From positions 1-36,880 of IMG/VR virus record IMGVR_UViG_3300042923_000479: 36,880 nt of DNA. The stretch is one strand, 5' to 3'. This document shows, piece by piece, positions 1-6,388 of the stretch (position 1 is its first letter; each line of letters starts with the position of its first letter). A program made the translations under genes and the position numbers. The notes beneath the pieces were generated by a model. It made no database searches and was not told the origin of the DNA. It was given only the letters and a program-made list of their open reading frames with translations. Origin of the DNA: a virus.

Positions 1-2
1 AC

Positions 3-107
3 GGCATCGTCACTGCGGAACTCACCACTGACTCGGTGCAGAACTGCAACCGGCTCGGTCGAATCTGGGCCGAGGGTGAGCCCGACTGGGACTCGATCGA
101 CGACTGA
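3..107 (+). CDS. C-terminal fragment of an unidentified early phage protein
   Basis: An open frame enters from the left edge and stops at 105-107, giving the last 34 residues of a protein. The tail is acidic and ends in DWDSIDD. It is followed by a perfect stem-loop and then the next gene, as expected for the last gene of a short transcription unit. The fragment is too short to assign a family, and the start lies outside the window. Confidence 0.5.
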   Translation, partial: GIVTAELTTDSVQNCNRLGRIWAEGEPDWDSIDD

Positions 108-110
108 CTT

Positions 111-147
111 GTGGGGTTCGGTTCGGCATGGGGGTACCGAACCCCAC
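111..147 (+). terminator. Perfect 11-bp stem-loop between early genes
   Basis: GTGGGGTTCGG (111-121) is the exact reverse complement of CCGAACCCCAC (137-147), with a 15-nt loop. It sits four bases after the stop of the partial gene and 24 bases before the next start. No T-run follows, so it may be a GC-type terminator, an mRNA 3'-end stabiliser or a processing site rather than a classical intrinsic terminator. Confidence 0.4.
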
Positions 148-171
148 AACACACAAACGAAAGGAAACGCT

Positions 172-492
172 ATGAGCTGGGACACCAACCCGTACTACCA
201 TCCCGAAGTCCACGGACTCGTGAAGGTCGATGAGGCATACCTGTCGGAGCCGGATTACTCGTTCGACATCCTCGCCGTCTGGGCGGACGCGGACGGCTTC
301 TACCTCGGCACCGACTCCGGCTGTTCATGCCCCAGCCCGTTTGAGGACTATCAGGGCCGCGGCGACATGACCGGGCCGCTGACTGTGGAACAGGCCATCG
401 AGGAGGCGACCAGCCTCCGCGGAACGTCGACCTACGACCAGCCAGCGTGGAATGACTTCCTCAGCCAGATCCGCAGTCATGAGCCCGCGTGA
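172..492 (+). CDS. Conserved small early phage protein (possibly DUF7574-like)
   Basis: A 106-residue acidic protein. I chose ATG 172 because AAAGGAAA lies just upstream; an in-frame ATG at 76 would run through the stem-loop and gives an unnatural N-terminus. The centre has a GCSCPSPFEDY motif and a Trp-rich N-terminal third. Such short proteins are common in the early regions of actinophages, and I recall a family of unknown function (DUF7574) with a similar Cys-Pro motif, but I could not verify the match. There is no membrane segment. Function unknown. Confidence 0.75.
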   Translation: MSWDTNPYYHPEVHGLVKVDEAYLSEPDYSFDILAVWADADGFYLGTDSGCSCPSPFEDYQGRGDMTGPLTVEQAIEEATSLRGTSTYDQPAWNDFLSQIRSHEPA

Positions 493-643
493 CCGGTGGG
501 CGTATGTGAACGGTCGCCCCCCATGGATGCGCCGTGAACGGAACCACATCATCCGCCACGCCATCCTCTACGGCCTGGTGTTCGCCACCCTCACCCATGC
601 CGCATTCCTGGTGCGGTTCTCACCCAACCGGAGAAACCAATGA
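479..643 (+). CDS. Small single-pass membrane protein
   Basis: 54 residues starting at ATG 479, which overlaps the end of the preceding gene by 14 bases. An Arg-rich N-terminus (about residues 1-24) is followed by one hydrophobic segment of about 20 residues (HAILYGLVFATLTHAAFLV) and a basic tail. That predicts one transmembrane helix. The Shine-Dalgarno is weak, so translation probably depends on coupling to the upstream gene. A later in-frame ATG at 526 is an alternative start that keeps the membrane helix. Function unknown. Confidence 0.55.
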   Translation: MSPRDRWAYVNGRPPWMRRERNHIIRHAILYGLVFATLTHAAFLVRFSPNRRNQ

Positions 644-756
644 CGCTTCATCGCCTTGCCGTCCGTCTCCTGGTTCGCCCGTACGTGTGGGCGTTCAACC
701 AGGAACGACAGACCGTCCTCACCCGAACCATCCGCGCCGCGTGGCGTGCGCTCTAA
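640..756 (+). CDS. 38-residue basic peptide
   Basis: ATG 640 overlaps the preceding stop in an ATGA arrangement. The peptide is Arg-rich and could form an amphipathic helix. Support is context only: overlap at the start, and a following gene with a proper Shine-Dalgarno (AAGGAG) directly after its stop. No family recognised. Confidence 0.4.
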   Translation: MTLHRLAVRLLVRPYVWAFNQERQTVLTRTIRAAWRAL

Positions 757-765
757 GGAGTTGTT

Positions 766-1020
766 GTGAACGCTGCTGATGCTGACGATGCACTCACCGA
801 AGCCCTGGGATACCGGGACGTCGCACGGCGACTCCTTGAGCGTAGCGAAACAGATGTCGACCGCGCCGAGTCATCCCTGCATGTAGCGACGACGAACCGC
901 AACTGGGCGCAACGTCATTACGAGGCGATGGACGCGATGGTTGCGTTGCGGGAACGGGTGTTGCGGGAGTTGACCATCGCAGACGACGGCGGACACCGAC
1001 CGGACGGGAGCGCGCCGTGA
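766..1020 (+). CDS. Small helical (coiled-coil) protein
   Basis: 84 residues from GTG 766, preceded by AAGGAGTT at a good distance. The sequence is Ala/Glu/Arg-rich and reads as one long helix up to about residue 70, consistent with a coiled coil. There are no Cys and no membrane segment. The stop overlaps the next ATG at 1020. Function unknown. Confidence 0.6.
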   Translation: MNAADADDALTEALGYRDVARRLLERSETDVDRAESSLHVATTNRNWAQRHYEAMDAMVALRERVLRELTIADDGGHRPDGSAP

Positions 1021-1166
1021 TGTACAAGATCGCTTTCGGCAACGAATACACCGAGTCACGCATGCTCACTGCCATCGAGCTGGACGCGACGCTGGAAATG
1101 TTGCGCGACGTGTTCGACGACCGCGTCTACATCATGTCGATCACGGCTAGCCCGGTGTCGTCGTGA
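1020..1166 (+). CDS. 48-residue early protein of unknown function
   Basis: Starts at ATG 1020 inside the previous stop and ends at 1166, where it overlaps the next GTG. The chain has a short beta-like N-terminus (MYKIAFGNEYTES), a central helix and a beta-like end. The TGATG/GTGA overlaps on both sides support a real translationally coupled gene. No family recognised. Confidence 0.5.
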   Translation: MYKIAFGNEYTESRMLTAIELDATLEMLRDVFDDRVYIMSITASPVSS

Positions 1167-1240
1167 ACATTCTCGTGACCGTCGGCTGGCTGTTCGTCGC
1201 CGTGGTCATCATCCGAATCATCGTGGAGGTAACCCTGTGA
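1163..1240 (+). CDS. 25-residue transmembrane micropeptide
   Basis: GTG 1163 to TGA 1240, with overlaps of four bases at each end. Nearly the whole peptide is one hydrophobic helix (LVTVGWLFVAVVIIRIIVEV). It also carries the Shine-Dalgarno (GGAGGT) for the next gene. It may act as a tiny membrane protein or simply as a coupling ORF. Confidence 0.45.
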   Translation: MNILVTVGWLFVAVVIIRIIVEVTL

Positions 1241-1626
1241 ACGAATACACCGCAAGCAACGGATACCGCATCGTATCCGTCAGCGACACCGAGCCTGTGT
1301 CGTGGCTGAAGATCCTGAACAAGAACCCCGACCCGGAAGTGAACGAACGCCACTCTCTCGGGCTTTACAGCATCGAGGCCCTGCGCGAGTTCTTCAAGGC
1401 CGAGGCGAACATGCCGACACCTGCATGGCACGACGCCAAGCCCGGGGAAGTCTGGGTGATCGACCACGACTTTGAGCGAAGTGTTGTCTGCAAGGTCGTG
1501 GCTGACTCGCGTGACTACGCAGGCGGATTCGGGTTCGTGCCCATCCTGACCGAGACGAGCGACATTGGCACTCGAGCCAGCGCGATCAGAGCAGCTCGCC
1601 GCATCTACCCCGAGGGGGAGCAATGA
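1237..1626 (+). CDS. Conserved hypothetical early protein
   Basis: 129 residues from GTG 1237 with GGAGGT upstream. It appears mixed alpha/beta, with a motif-like stretch ending SLGLYSIEALREFF at about residues 41-54, and no Cys cluster or membrane helix. Its stop overlaps the start of the RecE-like nuclease gene, so the two are co-translated. Function unknown. Confidence 0.65.
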   Translation: MNEYTASNGYRIVSVSDTEPVSWLKILNKNPDPEVNERHSLGLYSIEALREFFKAEANMPTPAWHDAKPGEVWVIDHDFERSVVCKVVADSRDYAGGFGFVPILTETSDIGTRASAIRAARRIYPEGEQ

Positions 1627-2477
1627 CGATCGTCTACGATCTTCCAGACGCCGATTACCATTCGCGCCCCGAGCTCTCCAGCACCGGGGCGCGTTTGCTT
1701 CTCTCCGAGTTCGGTGGGTCGCCGGCGAAGTTCAAGTACCGGCAAGGACGCGAATACACGTCGGCCGCGTTCGACGTCGGCAAAGCAGTCCACGCACAAG
1801 TCCTCGGGGTTGGTGCACAAGCCATCGCATACCCGGAAGACGTGCTCGCGTCGAACGGCGCCGCATCAACGAAAGCCGCAAAGGACTGGGCTGACAGTGT
1901 CCGGTTCGAGGGGAAGATTCCCATGAAAGCCGCCGACCTGCGACCCATCACCGGCATGTCCGAAGCCGTGTTGCGACACCCGACCGCACGCCCGATCTTC
2001 GAGGTGTGCGAGTACCGGGAGGTGTCACCGTTCGCACCCGTGGATGGTGTCGCATCACGGGCACGGTTCGACGCCCTGTCCGGTGAGACACGGAAAGGCA
2101 TCATCGCCGCTGACCTGAAGACGGGTGACGACGCGACGAAGGCCGGGTTTGAACGGTCGGTCGCGAAGTGGGGATACGACGTTCAGAACGCGTTTTACGA
2201 CGACGTGTACGAGGCGTCTGAGGGTCGCCCCATCGACGAGTTCTATTTCGTCGCGGTCGAACGATCCGCGCCTTACGAGGTTGCAGTGTTCCGGCTCCCC
2301 GAACTGTGGTTGCAGATGGGCAAGGCGAAGGCCGCTGAGGCCCGCCGCATCTACCAGGAGTGCACCGACTCCGGCGTCTGGCCCGGATACGACACGACCA
2401 TCCAGTTCCTCGACCCGCCCACCTGGGTCGTGTTCGAGCACGAAGCCCGATACGAGCAGCAGGAGATACGAGTCTGA
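1623..2477 (+). CDS. RecE/lambda-exonuclease-like PD-(D/E)XK nuclease (DUF3799 type)
   Basis: 284 residues. The N-terminus YDLPDADYHSRPELSST followed by SPAKF is typical of the phage exodeoxyribonuclease VIII-like family. Catalytic candidates are H57 in VGKAVHAQ, D150 in RARFD, and D164-L-K166 in ADLKTGD, followed by the QxxxY motif at Q188/Y192. The family degrades one strand of double-stranded DNA to give 3' overhangs for single-strand annealing recombination. The gene overlaps both neighbours by four bases or fewer, and SSB and RusA are encoded downstream, which fits a recombination module. Family assignment is from motif reading; the exact polarity of digestion is inferred. Confidence 0.88.
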   Translation: MTIVYDLPDADYHSRPELSSTGARLLLSEFGGSPAKFKYRQGREYTSAAFDVGKAVHAQVLGVGAQAIAYPEDVLASNGAASTKAAKDWADSVRFEGKIPMKAADLRPITGMSEAVLRHPTARPIFEVCEYREVSPFAPVDGVASRARFDALSGETRKGIIAADLKTGDDATKAGFERSVAKWGYDVQNAFYDDVYEASEGRPIDEFYFVAVERSAPYEVAVFRLPELWLQMGKAKAAEARRIYQECTDSGVWPGYDTTIQFLDPPTWVVFEHEARYEQQEIRV

Positions 2478-2614
2478 TGGACGAGTTCGGAGAGACGCCC
2501 ACGTTCTACATCTGGCCCGCAGGCCACGAGGAGGGGAACCCGTTCCCCGACGACTTCCACTCGCAGGTGTACGCAGCCCTGCGTGCGGCCGGATTCGATG
2601 CGGAGGCGACGTAA
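2477..2614 (+). CDS. 45-residue acidic protein
   Basis: ATG 2477 overlaps the nuclease stop, and the stop overlaps the next ATG at 2614. The sequence is acidic and aromatic, ending AAGFDAEAT. It lies between the nuclease and its conserved partner, so it may belong to the same function, but nothing in the sequence shows this. Confidence 0.5.
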   Translation: MDEFGETPTFYIWPAGHEEGNPFPDDFHSQVYAALRAAGFDAEAT

Positions 2615-3165
2615 TGGACATCACACGCACCGTTGAACCGAAGTCGGATCAACTCAACTACGACGACGTCGCCACGACACCGTTGACGATCACCGTCACA
2701 GAGGTGAAGGCGGGCGGGCCGGATCAGCCGGTGGAGCTGCACAACGCCGAATACCCGGGACGCCCGTACAAGCCGGGCAAGTCAATGCGGCGGGTTCTGA
2801 TCGCCGCTTGGGGCACGGAGGCATCCGCCTACGTCGGCCGAAGCATCACGCTTTACGGCGATCCGACCATCAAGTTCGGCGCCGACGCTGTGGGTGGCAT
2901 CCGGATTCGCGCGCTCTCACACATCGAGAAGCCGCTGACTGTCTCGCTGACCGTGACGCGCGGTCGCCGTGCACCGTTCACCGTCCAGCCGCTCCCGTCC
3001 GACACTGGCGCGCTCGAGGCTGCACTGGCCGACATCGCGAACGCCGACTCCATCCCGACCCTGAAGGCGGCATGGGATCTCGCCGGCAAACGCGGACTCG
3101 CAGCACACCCCGACGTCGTGGCCTTCAAGGAACGACGCAAGACCGAGCTCACCGAGGAGTCGTGA
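2614..3165 (+). CDS. Conserved phage protein next to RecE-like nuclease; candidate recombination partner
   Basis: 183 residues. Residues 9-120 appear beta-rich, with a conserved-looking core (DQPVELHNAEYPGRPYKPGK, then MRRVLIAAWG, YVGRSITLYGDP, GGIRI). A helical C-terminus follows (about 130-183). The beta-barrel-like pattern and the position directly after an exonuclease suggest an OB-fold nucleic-acid-binding or annealing protein, but this is inference; I do not recognise RecT, Erf or Red-beta motifs. It is co-translated with the genes on both sides. Confidence 0.7.
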   Translation: MDITRTVEPKSDQLNYDDVATTPLTITVTEVKAGGPDQPVELHNAEYPGRPYKPGKSMRRVLIAAWGTEASAYVGRSITLYGDPTIKFGADAVGGIRIRALSHIEKPLTVSLTVTRGRRAPFTVQPLPSDTGALEAALADIANADSIPTLKAAWDLAGKRGLAAHPDVVAFKERRKTELTEES

Positions 3166-3425
3166 TGAACAGACCATTCGTTCGCCTCTGCCCCTGCGGA
3201 TGCCGCATGTACGGGGTATGGAAACAGAAGTGGCCCGAGACGTGGGAAGGCTCATACCCGCGGGAAGGACTCATCCACTTCTACGCGTTCTTCTGGGAAG
3301 CGATGGACCACGCCACCGACGTCGCAATGGTTGAGGGTGCACGCCGGTTGAAGGCGGCACTCGAAGCGCACGCTCGGATCACCGCTGTGACGACGAAGAC
3401 ATCGACGTATCGGGGGGACTTGTGA
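3165..3425 (+). CDS. Small protein with N-terminal CPCGC motif
   Basis: 86 residues from ATG 3165, overlapping the previous TGA. The N-terminal CPCGCRMYG could contribute to a metal site, though only three Cys are present. The rest is a Trp/Tyr-rich segment followed by a helical region. Function unknown; one of several Cys-motif proteins in this operon. Confidence 0.55.
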   Translation: MNRPFVRLCPCGCRMYGVWKQKWPETWEGSYPREGLIHFYAFFWEAMDHATDVAMVEGARRLKAALEAHARITAVTTKTSTYRGDL

Positions 3426-3679
3426 CTGTTCTCGACACACCCCGGGTAGACACGATCATCCTCGACGAAACCATCCTCGACGAGGAACCCGGATGTCAGT
3501 TCAAGCACCGGAGAGTCGCGTGTTCCGTTGACGTCACGCACGTCGTCACAGGATGCGCGGGTCCGATCCTGGCGTGCACCAACAGTGCCGAGTACAAGAA
3601 GCGACAGATCAGGGAGCGTACGACGTTCTGCCGGTGCGGCAAGCCTGCCGAGGATTGCTGGGCGGTCGTCCCCGTATGA
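3422..3679 (+). CDS. Cys-rich putative zinc-binding protein
   Basis: 85 residues from GTG 3422. Seven Cys are spread from about residue 25 to 79, including a CRCGKPAEDC ending that resembles a zinc knuckle. The N-terminal 20 residues are acidic. The stop overlaps the ATG of the HNH nuclease gene, so the two are translationally coupled. No family recognised. Confidence 0.55.
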   Translation: MTVLDTPRVDTIILDETILDEEPGCQFKHRRVACSVDVTHVVTGCAGPILACTNSAEYKKRQIRERTTFCRCGKPAEDCWAVVPV

Positions 3680-3996
3680 GTCGGGCGAAACCTATCCCTC
3701 CCGGCAACCGCCGCATCGTCATGGAACGGTGCGGCGGTATCTGTGAGGGCTGCGGGAAACGCCCCGTTACGGACCTGCATCACCGCAAGTACAAGTCCCG
3801 CGGCGGCACCCATGACGTATGGAATCTGTTGGCGCTCTGTGGGGGTGCTGGTGGCCTCTCAGGGGGTAACCACAGCGGATGTCATGGGGTCGCGCACTCC
3901 ACCGAAGGGCATGAGATGGGCTGGTCGATCCACTCGTGGGGTGACCCCGAAACGGAACCAGTCCTGTACCGCGGCGTGATGCGCCGACTCGACTAG
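3676..3996 (+). CDS. HNH endonuclease (early)
   Basis: 106 residues. The fold markers are C23-x2-C26 (CEGCG), the catalytic LHHRKYKSRGG with H35/H36, N50 in VWNLLALC, C55, and CH at 69-70. These give the beta-beta-alpha metal-finger HNH arrangement. The protein is a stand-alone nuclease domain with no DNA-binding extension. Phage HNH proteins of this kind act in packaging, recombination or homing; here it lies with replication genes, away from the terminase, so a role in early DNA metabolism or homing is more likely. Confidence 0.85.
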   Translation: MSRAKPIPPGNRRIVMERCGGICEGCGKRPVTDLHHRKYKSRGGTHDVWNLLALCGGAGGLSGGNHSGCHGVAHSTEGHEMGWSIHSWGDPETEPVLYRGVMRRLD

Positions 3997-4006
3997 GAGG
4001 CCAGCT

Positions 4007-4045
4007 ATGTCGTCAGAGTCATATTCCGAGCGGAGGGCGTCGTGA
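4007..4045 (+). CDS. 12-codon leader-type ORF with perfect Shine-Dalgarno
   Basis: ATG 4007 follows TAGGAGGCC at ideal spacing and encodes MSSESYSERRAS before a stop at 4043-4045 that overlaps the GTG of the next gene (4042). This is the strongest ribosome site in the area yet gives only 12 residues, so it probably works as a coupling leader for the following HTH-like gene. Confidence 0.4.
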   Translation: MSSESYSERRAS

Positions 4046-4236
4046 AGATTTGGGAACGCGCGTTCATCGAGTCCCACCTGATGTCACCCCACGGCCCGCA
4101 ACGCATAGCAGCCTGCCGAACCGCCTACAACTACGGGTTCACGATCGACGAGATTGTCGAGACGTCTGGGCTCCCGAAGTGGCGGGTACTTCAAGCGGTG
4201 CTGGGTGAGGCCGTCAACCGAACAACAGACGACTAG
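4042..4236 (+). CDS. Small HTH-like protein
   Basis: 64 residues from GTG 4042 with GGAGG upstream. The segment GFTIDEIVETSGLPKWRVLQ (about 32-51) fits a helix-turn-helix: a helix, a Gly-containing turn, then a recognition helix. It directly precedes the replication protein gene and could regulate or assist replication; that role is inferred from position only. Confidence 0.6.
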   Translation: MKIWERAFIESHLMSPHGPQRIAACRTAYNYGFTIDEIVETSGLPKWRVLQAVLGEAVNRTTDD

Positions 4237-4250
4237 GAGGCGGAGAAGCC

Positions 4251-5060
4251 TTGAGAATCCGCAGCATCAAGCCGGAGTTCTACCGGTCGCCGGACATTAC
4301 GGACCTCGCGGTGGAAGACCGGCTTCTGTTCATTGGGCTGTGGTCGTACGTCGATGACAACGGTGTGGGCCGGGATGTTGAGTCTGACATCATCGGCGAC
4401 CTGTTCTCGATGGACATGTTCCGGGAGTCTCGCGAGACCGTCGCGAGGGTTTCGAGAGGGCTCTCGAACCTTTCCGAACGTGGTCTGATCGTGCGCTACA
4501 CAGTGGACGAGAGGCCGTTTCTGTTCGTTGCGGCGTGGGAACGACACCAGCGCATCGACAAGCCAGCCAAGCCAAGATATCCCAGACCAGACCATGAAAA
4601 TGCGATCCTCGCGACACCCTCGCGAGACCTTCGCGAGATCCCCGCGCCTGGAACAGGGGAACAGGGGAACAGGGGAACAGGGGAACAGAACTCTCCCGCA
4701 CCTGCGGTGCTTGCGAGTGAGTTCGACCGGGCTTGGGCTCATTGGCCGAAGAAGGTCGAACGGAAGCAGGCCGCAGCACGGTTCGGCACAGTCGCCCGCC
4801 GCATGGACGTGACCGAGATCGTGGCGCACATCATCCGCTTCGGAGATGCCTACGCCGAGACGACGGAGAGGCAGTTCGTCCCTGCCCTGGGCGCATGGCT
4901 GAACGGGGAACGGTGGACGGATGAACTACCCACCCGCCGCCAAGCAAACAACGTGAAGCAGTCTCGTGCGGATGAGAACGCCGCCGACTACTACCGCTAC
5001 TACGGAGGAAACGATGAACGAGCCGGAAGCGTTTCAGCTCTTGACGCTGGCATCGGCTAG
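4251..5060 (+). CDS. Phage replication initiation / replisome organiser protein
   Basis: 269 residues from TTG 4251, ten bases after AGGAGG. The N-terminal third (residues 1-105) reads as the winged-helix domain common in phage replication proteins: RIRSIKPEF, then DRLLFIGLWSYVDDNGVG and a second helical unit. Residues about 133-145 are a low-complexity linker (GTGEQGNR repeat). The C-terminal part (150-230) has WPKKVERKQAA and LGAWLNGERW, typical of DnaD/replication-organiser proteins. The loader-like gene follows with a 47-base overlap. Direct repeats lie inside the gene, as in lambda O, so the origin may be here. Confidence 0.75.
   Translation: MRIRSIKPEFYRSPDITDLAVEDRLLFIGLWSYVDDNGVGRDVESDIIGDLFSMDMFRESRETVARVSRGLSNLSERGLIVRYTVDERPFLFVAAWERHQRIDKPAKPRYPRPDHENAILATPSRDLREIPAPGTGEQGNRGTGEQNSPAPAVLASEFDRAWAHWPKKVERKQAAARFGTVARRMDVTEIVAHIIRFGDAYAETTERQFVPALGAWLNGERWTDELPTRRQANNVKQSRADENAADYYRYYGGNDERAGSVSALDAGIG
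4430..4462 (+). repeat. Iteron-like cluster 1: three 11-bp direct repeats
   Basis: TCGCGAGACCG, TCGCGAGGGTT and TCGAGAGGGCT follow each other at exact 11-bp steps (4430, 4441, 4452). An 11-bp period is about one helical turn and is not a codon multiple, which points to selection on DNA rather than on protein. It lies within the coding region for the N-terminal domain of the replication protein. Confidence 0.5.
4609..4641 (+). repeat. Iteron-like cluster 2: three 11-bp direct repeats
   Basis: TCGCGACACCC, TCGCGAGACCT and TCGCGAGATCC are stepped by exactly 11 bp (4609, 4620, 4631). The unit matches cluster 1, 179 bp upstream. A relatively A-rich stretch (about 4575-4605) precedes it and an 8-bp tandem repeat follows at 4650. 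Together these resemble a phage origin located in the linker of the initiator gene. Confidence 0.5.
4650..4689 (+). repeat. Five-copy 8-bp tandem repeat in the replication gene
   Basis: GGAACAGG is repeated four times exactly from 4650, then once with a final A (4682-4689). Because eight is not a multiple of three, three copies make an eight-residue protein period (GTGEQGNR), and gain or loss of one copy would shift the reading frame. Confidence 0.85.
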
Positions 5061-5352
5061 GGATGGCCGGAAAGTGTCACCGTCTGTGGCGAAGGTGTGG
5101 GCTGGGGATCTCGCCCGTGTAGACCTTGACGTGGCTGTTGAGGCCGCGACCCTGCACTACCAGGAGTCGTCGGACTGGTTGATGCCGTCCCATGTGATCC
5201 GCAACTCGAAGCGCGTGCTCGAGGCGCGGGAACGTGCAGCACGGATTCGCCGGCAACTGGAACCCGAGGTGCGGGAGTTCTCCGACGAGGGGATAGCCGC
5301 GTACTGGGACAAGGTCCGGGAACTCAAAGCAGCGAAGGCGGCGGAGTCATGA
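5014..5352 (+). CDS. Helicase-loader-like protein (G39P-like)
   Basis: 112 residues from ATG 5014 with GGAGGAAAC upstream, overlapping the end of the replication gene. The pattern LLTLASARDGRKVSP, then VWAGDLARVDL, then HYQESSDWLMPSHVI fits the helical N-terminal domain of phage helicase loader/inhibitor proteins such as G39P. The C-terminal part is a charged helix. Together with the upstream initiator it would deliver a host replicative helicase, since none is encoded in the window. Moderately confident. Confidence 0.6.
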   Translation: MNEPEAFQLLTLASARDGRKVSPSVAKVWAGDLARVDLDVAVEAATLHYQESSDWLMPSHVIRNSKRVLEARERAARIRRQLEPEVREFSDEGIAAYWDKVRELKAAKAAES

Positions 5353-5636
5353 GCGACACGTCACGGTTCCGCGACGGCACTCTTGAGTCGAAGGCGCCGG
5401 AACTAGCAGACGCCCGCGACAAGTGGTGGCAGGAGTGGGAAGACGCGAACGTCGATGCGAATGGGCGATCCACGCTCGGCTACGACATCGAGCAGGGCTG
5501 GGATGCGGCATGGGAGTGCATTGAGCAGTTCTTGGACACCCATCCCGTCATGTTCGAGCGAGAGAACGGGTCTATCCCGTGGGAGTTCTTCGCGCGGCAC
5601 GCTGGCTGGGCGCCCGTCGATGGGAGTGCGTCGTGA
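5349..5636 (+). CDS. Conserved hypothetical acidic protein
   Basis: 95 residues, acidic and Trp-rich (WWQEWEDAN, GWDAAWECIEQF). ATG 5349 overlaps the previous stop and the TGA overlaps the next GTG. There are no metal-binding or membrane motifs. Function unknown. Confidence 0.6.
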   Translation: MSDTSRFRDGTLESKAPELADARDKWWQEWEDANVDANGRSTLGYDIEQGWDAAWECIEQFLDTHPVMFERENGSIPWEFFARHAGWAPVDGSAS

Positions 5637-5875
5637 GGCGTTTGTCTGATGCGGTCGCAACGGCCCGCGGTGTGCTGTTGGAACAGTACGGTCACCCCCA
5701 CACATGGGTCCGGTTCGATACCCCGGTGCGGATTGTTGACGCCCGCCCACGCAGGAACACCCCGAACTATTTGGGGTGGGCGCGTGTCGACGCTGTACCG
5801 GGGCCGAACGGTCGTGTCCCGGTCAGGTGGATCAACGAAACCAACTTCAACAGGTACTACCGAAAGGTGCAGTGA
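5633..5875 (+). CDS. Small basic hypothetical protein
   Basis: 80 residues from GTG 5633 in a GTGA overlap with the previous gene. A short N-terminal helix is followed by a beta-rich body (TWVRFDTPVRIVDARPRR, YLGWARVDAV, VPVRWINETNF). It may bind nucleic acid because it is basic, but no family is recognised. Confidence 0.55.
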   Translation: MRRLSDAVATARGVLLEQYGHPHTWVRFDTPVRIVDARPRRNTPNYLGWARVDAVPGPNGRVPVRWINETNFNRYYRKVQ

Positions 5876-6102
5876 TGCGAATCACCTTCGACCAGCTAAT
5901 CGCGTTGACGACACCGGGCGTGTGCGGCGAGTGCGGTCCTCTCTCACGCTCCGGTTCGTTCGTGCGAAGAGGCTCGTCAATGGGCACAACATGTCGAGTC
6001 CGCAGAGGCGCCGTCGTGAACGTTCCTCGTGTTCACGAGGGCCGGAGCGTGGTGGGGCGTCGAGGCGCGCGAAGACTACTGTGCTGTCGGCTCGTCGACT
6101 AG
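5875..6102 (+). CDS. Small Cys-containing protein, end of early operon
   Basis: 75 residues from ATG 5875 in a TGATG overlap. The first 30 residues look natural and include CGEC, but beyond about residue 30 the sequence is very Arg-rich and all three forward frames stay open. The gene may therefore be shorter, frameshifted or decayed. It ends before a stem-loop that separates it from a convergent gene. Confidence 0.4.
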   Translation: MRITFDQLIALTTPGVCGECGPLSRSGSFVRRGSSMGTTCRVRRGAVVNVPRVHEGRSVVGRRGARRLLCCRLVD

Positions 6103-6128
6103 GGGGGGCAGCAAGCATTCGATTTCTC

Positions 6129-6146
6129 CACGACGGAGGCGTCGTG
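6129..6146. terminator. Stem-loop between convergent genes
   Basis: CACGAC (6129-6134) and GTCGTG (6141-6146) pair around GGAGGC. It lies between a forward and a reverse gene stop, where a terminator working in both directions is expected. The stem is short and lacks a T-run. Confidence 0.35.
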
Positions 6147-6148
6147 AT

Positions 6149-6382
6149 TCAGTCCACCATGCTTCTGCCAAGACGAGCCAGCAGCTCGGCCGGCAGAAGA
6201 TTCTGCCTGTAGAGCGGTAGTAGTTCCTCCGCTGCGCGGTGCACGGCTTCCCACTCGCGCCCGGTCCAGAGTTCTAGGTCGGTGTACTGCGACCGCTCCC
6301 CGGCGAGACCCTTCACGATCAGGCGTGCAATGTCGTAGCTCTCGGCGGCTTCCACCTTGGCGATGTTCTGTTTCGTTGTCAT
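6149..6382 (-). CDS. Reverse-strand helical protein with operator-controlled promoter
   Basis: 77 residues, almost entirely helical and acidic, with segments AESYDIARLIVKGLAGE and WEAVHRAAEELLPLY. No DNA-binding motif is clear. No Shine-Dalgarno precedes ATG 6382; a near-consensus promoter ends six bases before the start, suggesting a leaderless transcript. Its isolated reverse orientation and strong promoter fit expression in the lysogen. Function unknown. Confidence 0.75.
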   Translation of the reverse strand: MTTKQNIAKVEAAESYDIARLIVKGLAGERSQYTDLELWTGREWEAVHRAAEELLPLYRQNLLPAELLARLGRSMVD

Positions 6383-6388
6383 GGCGCT

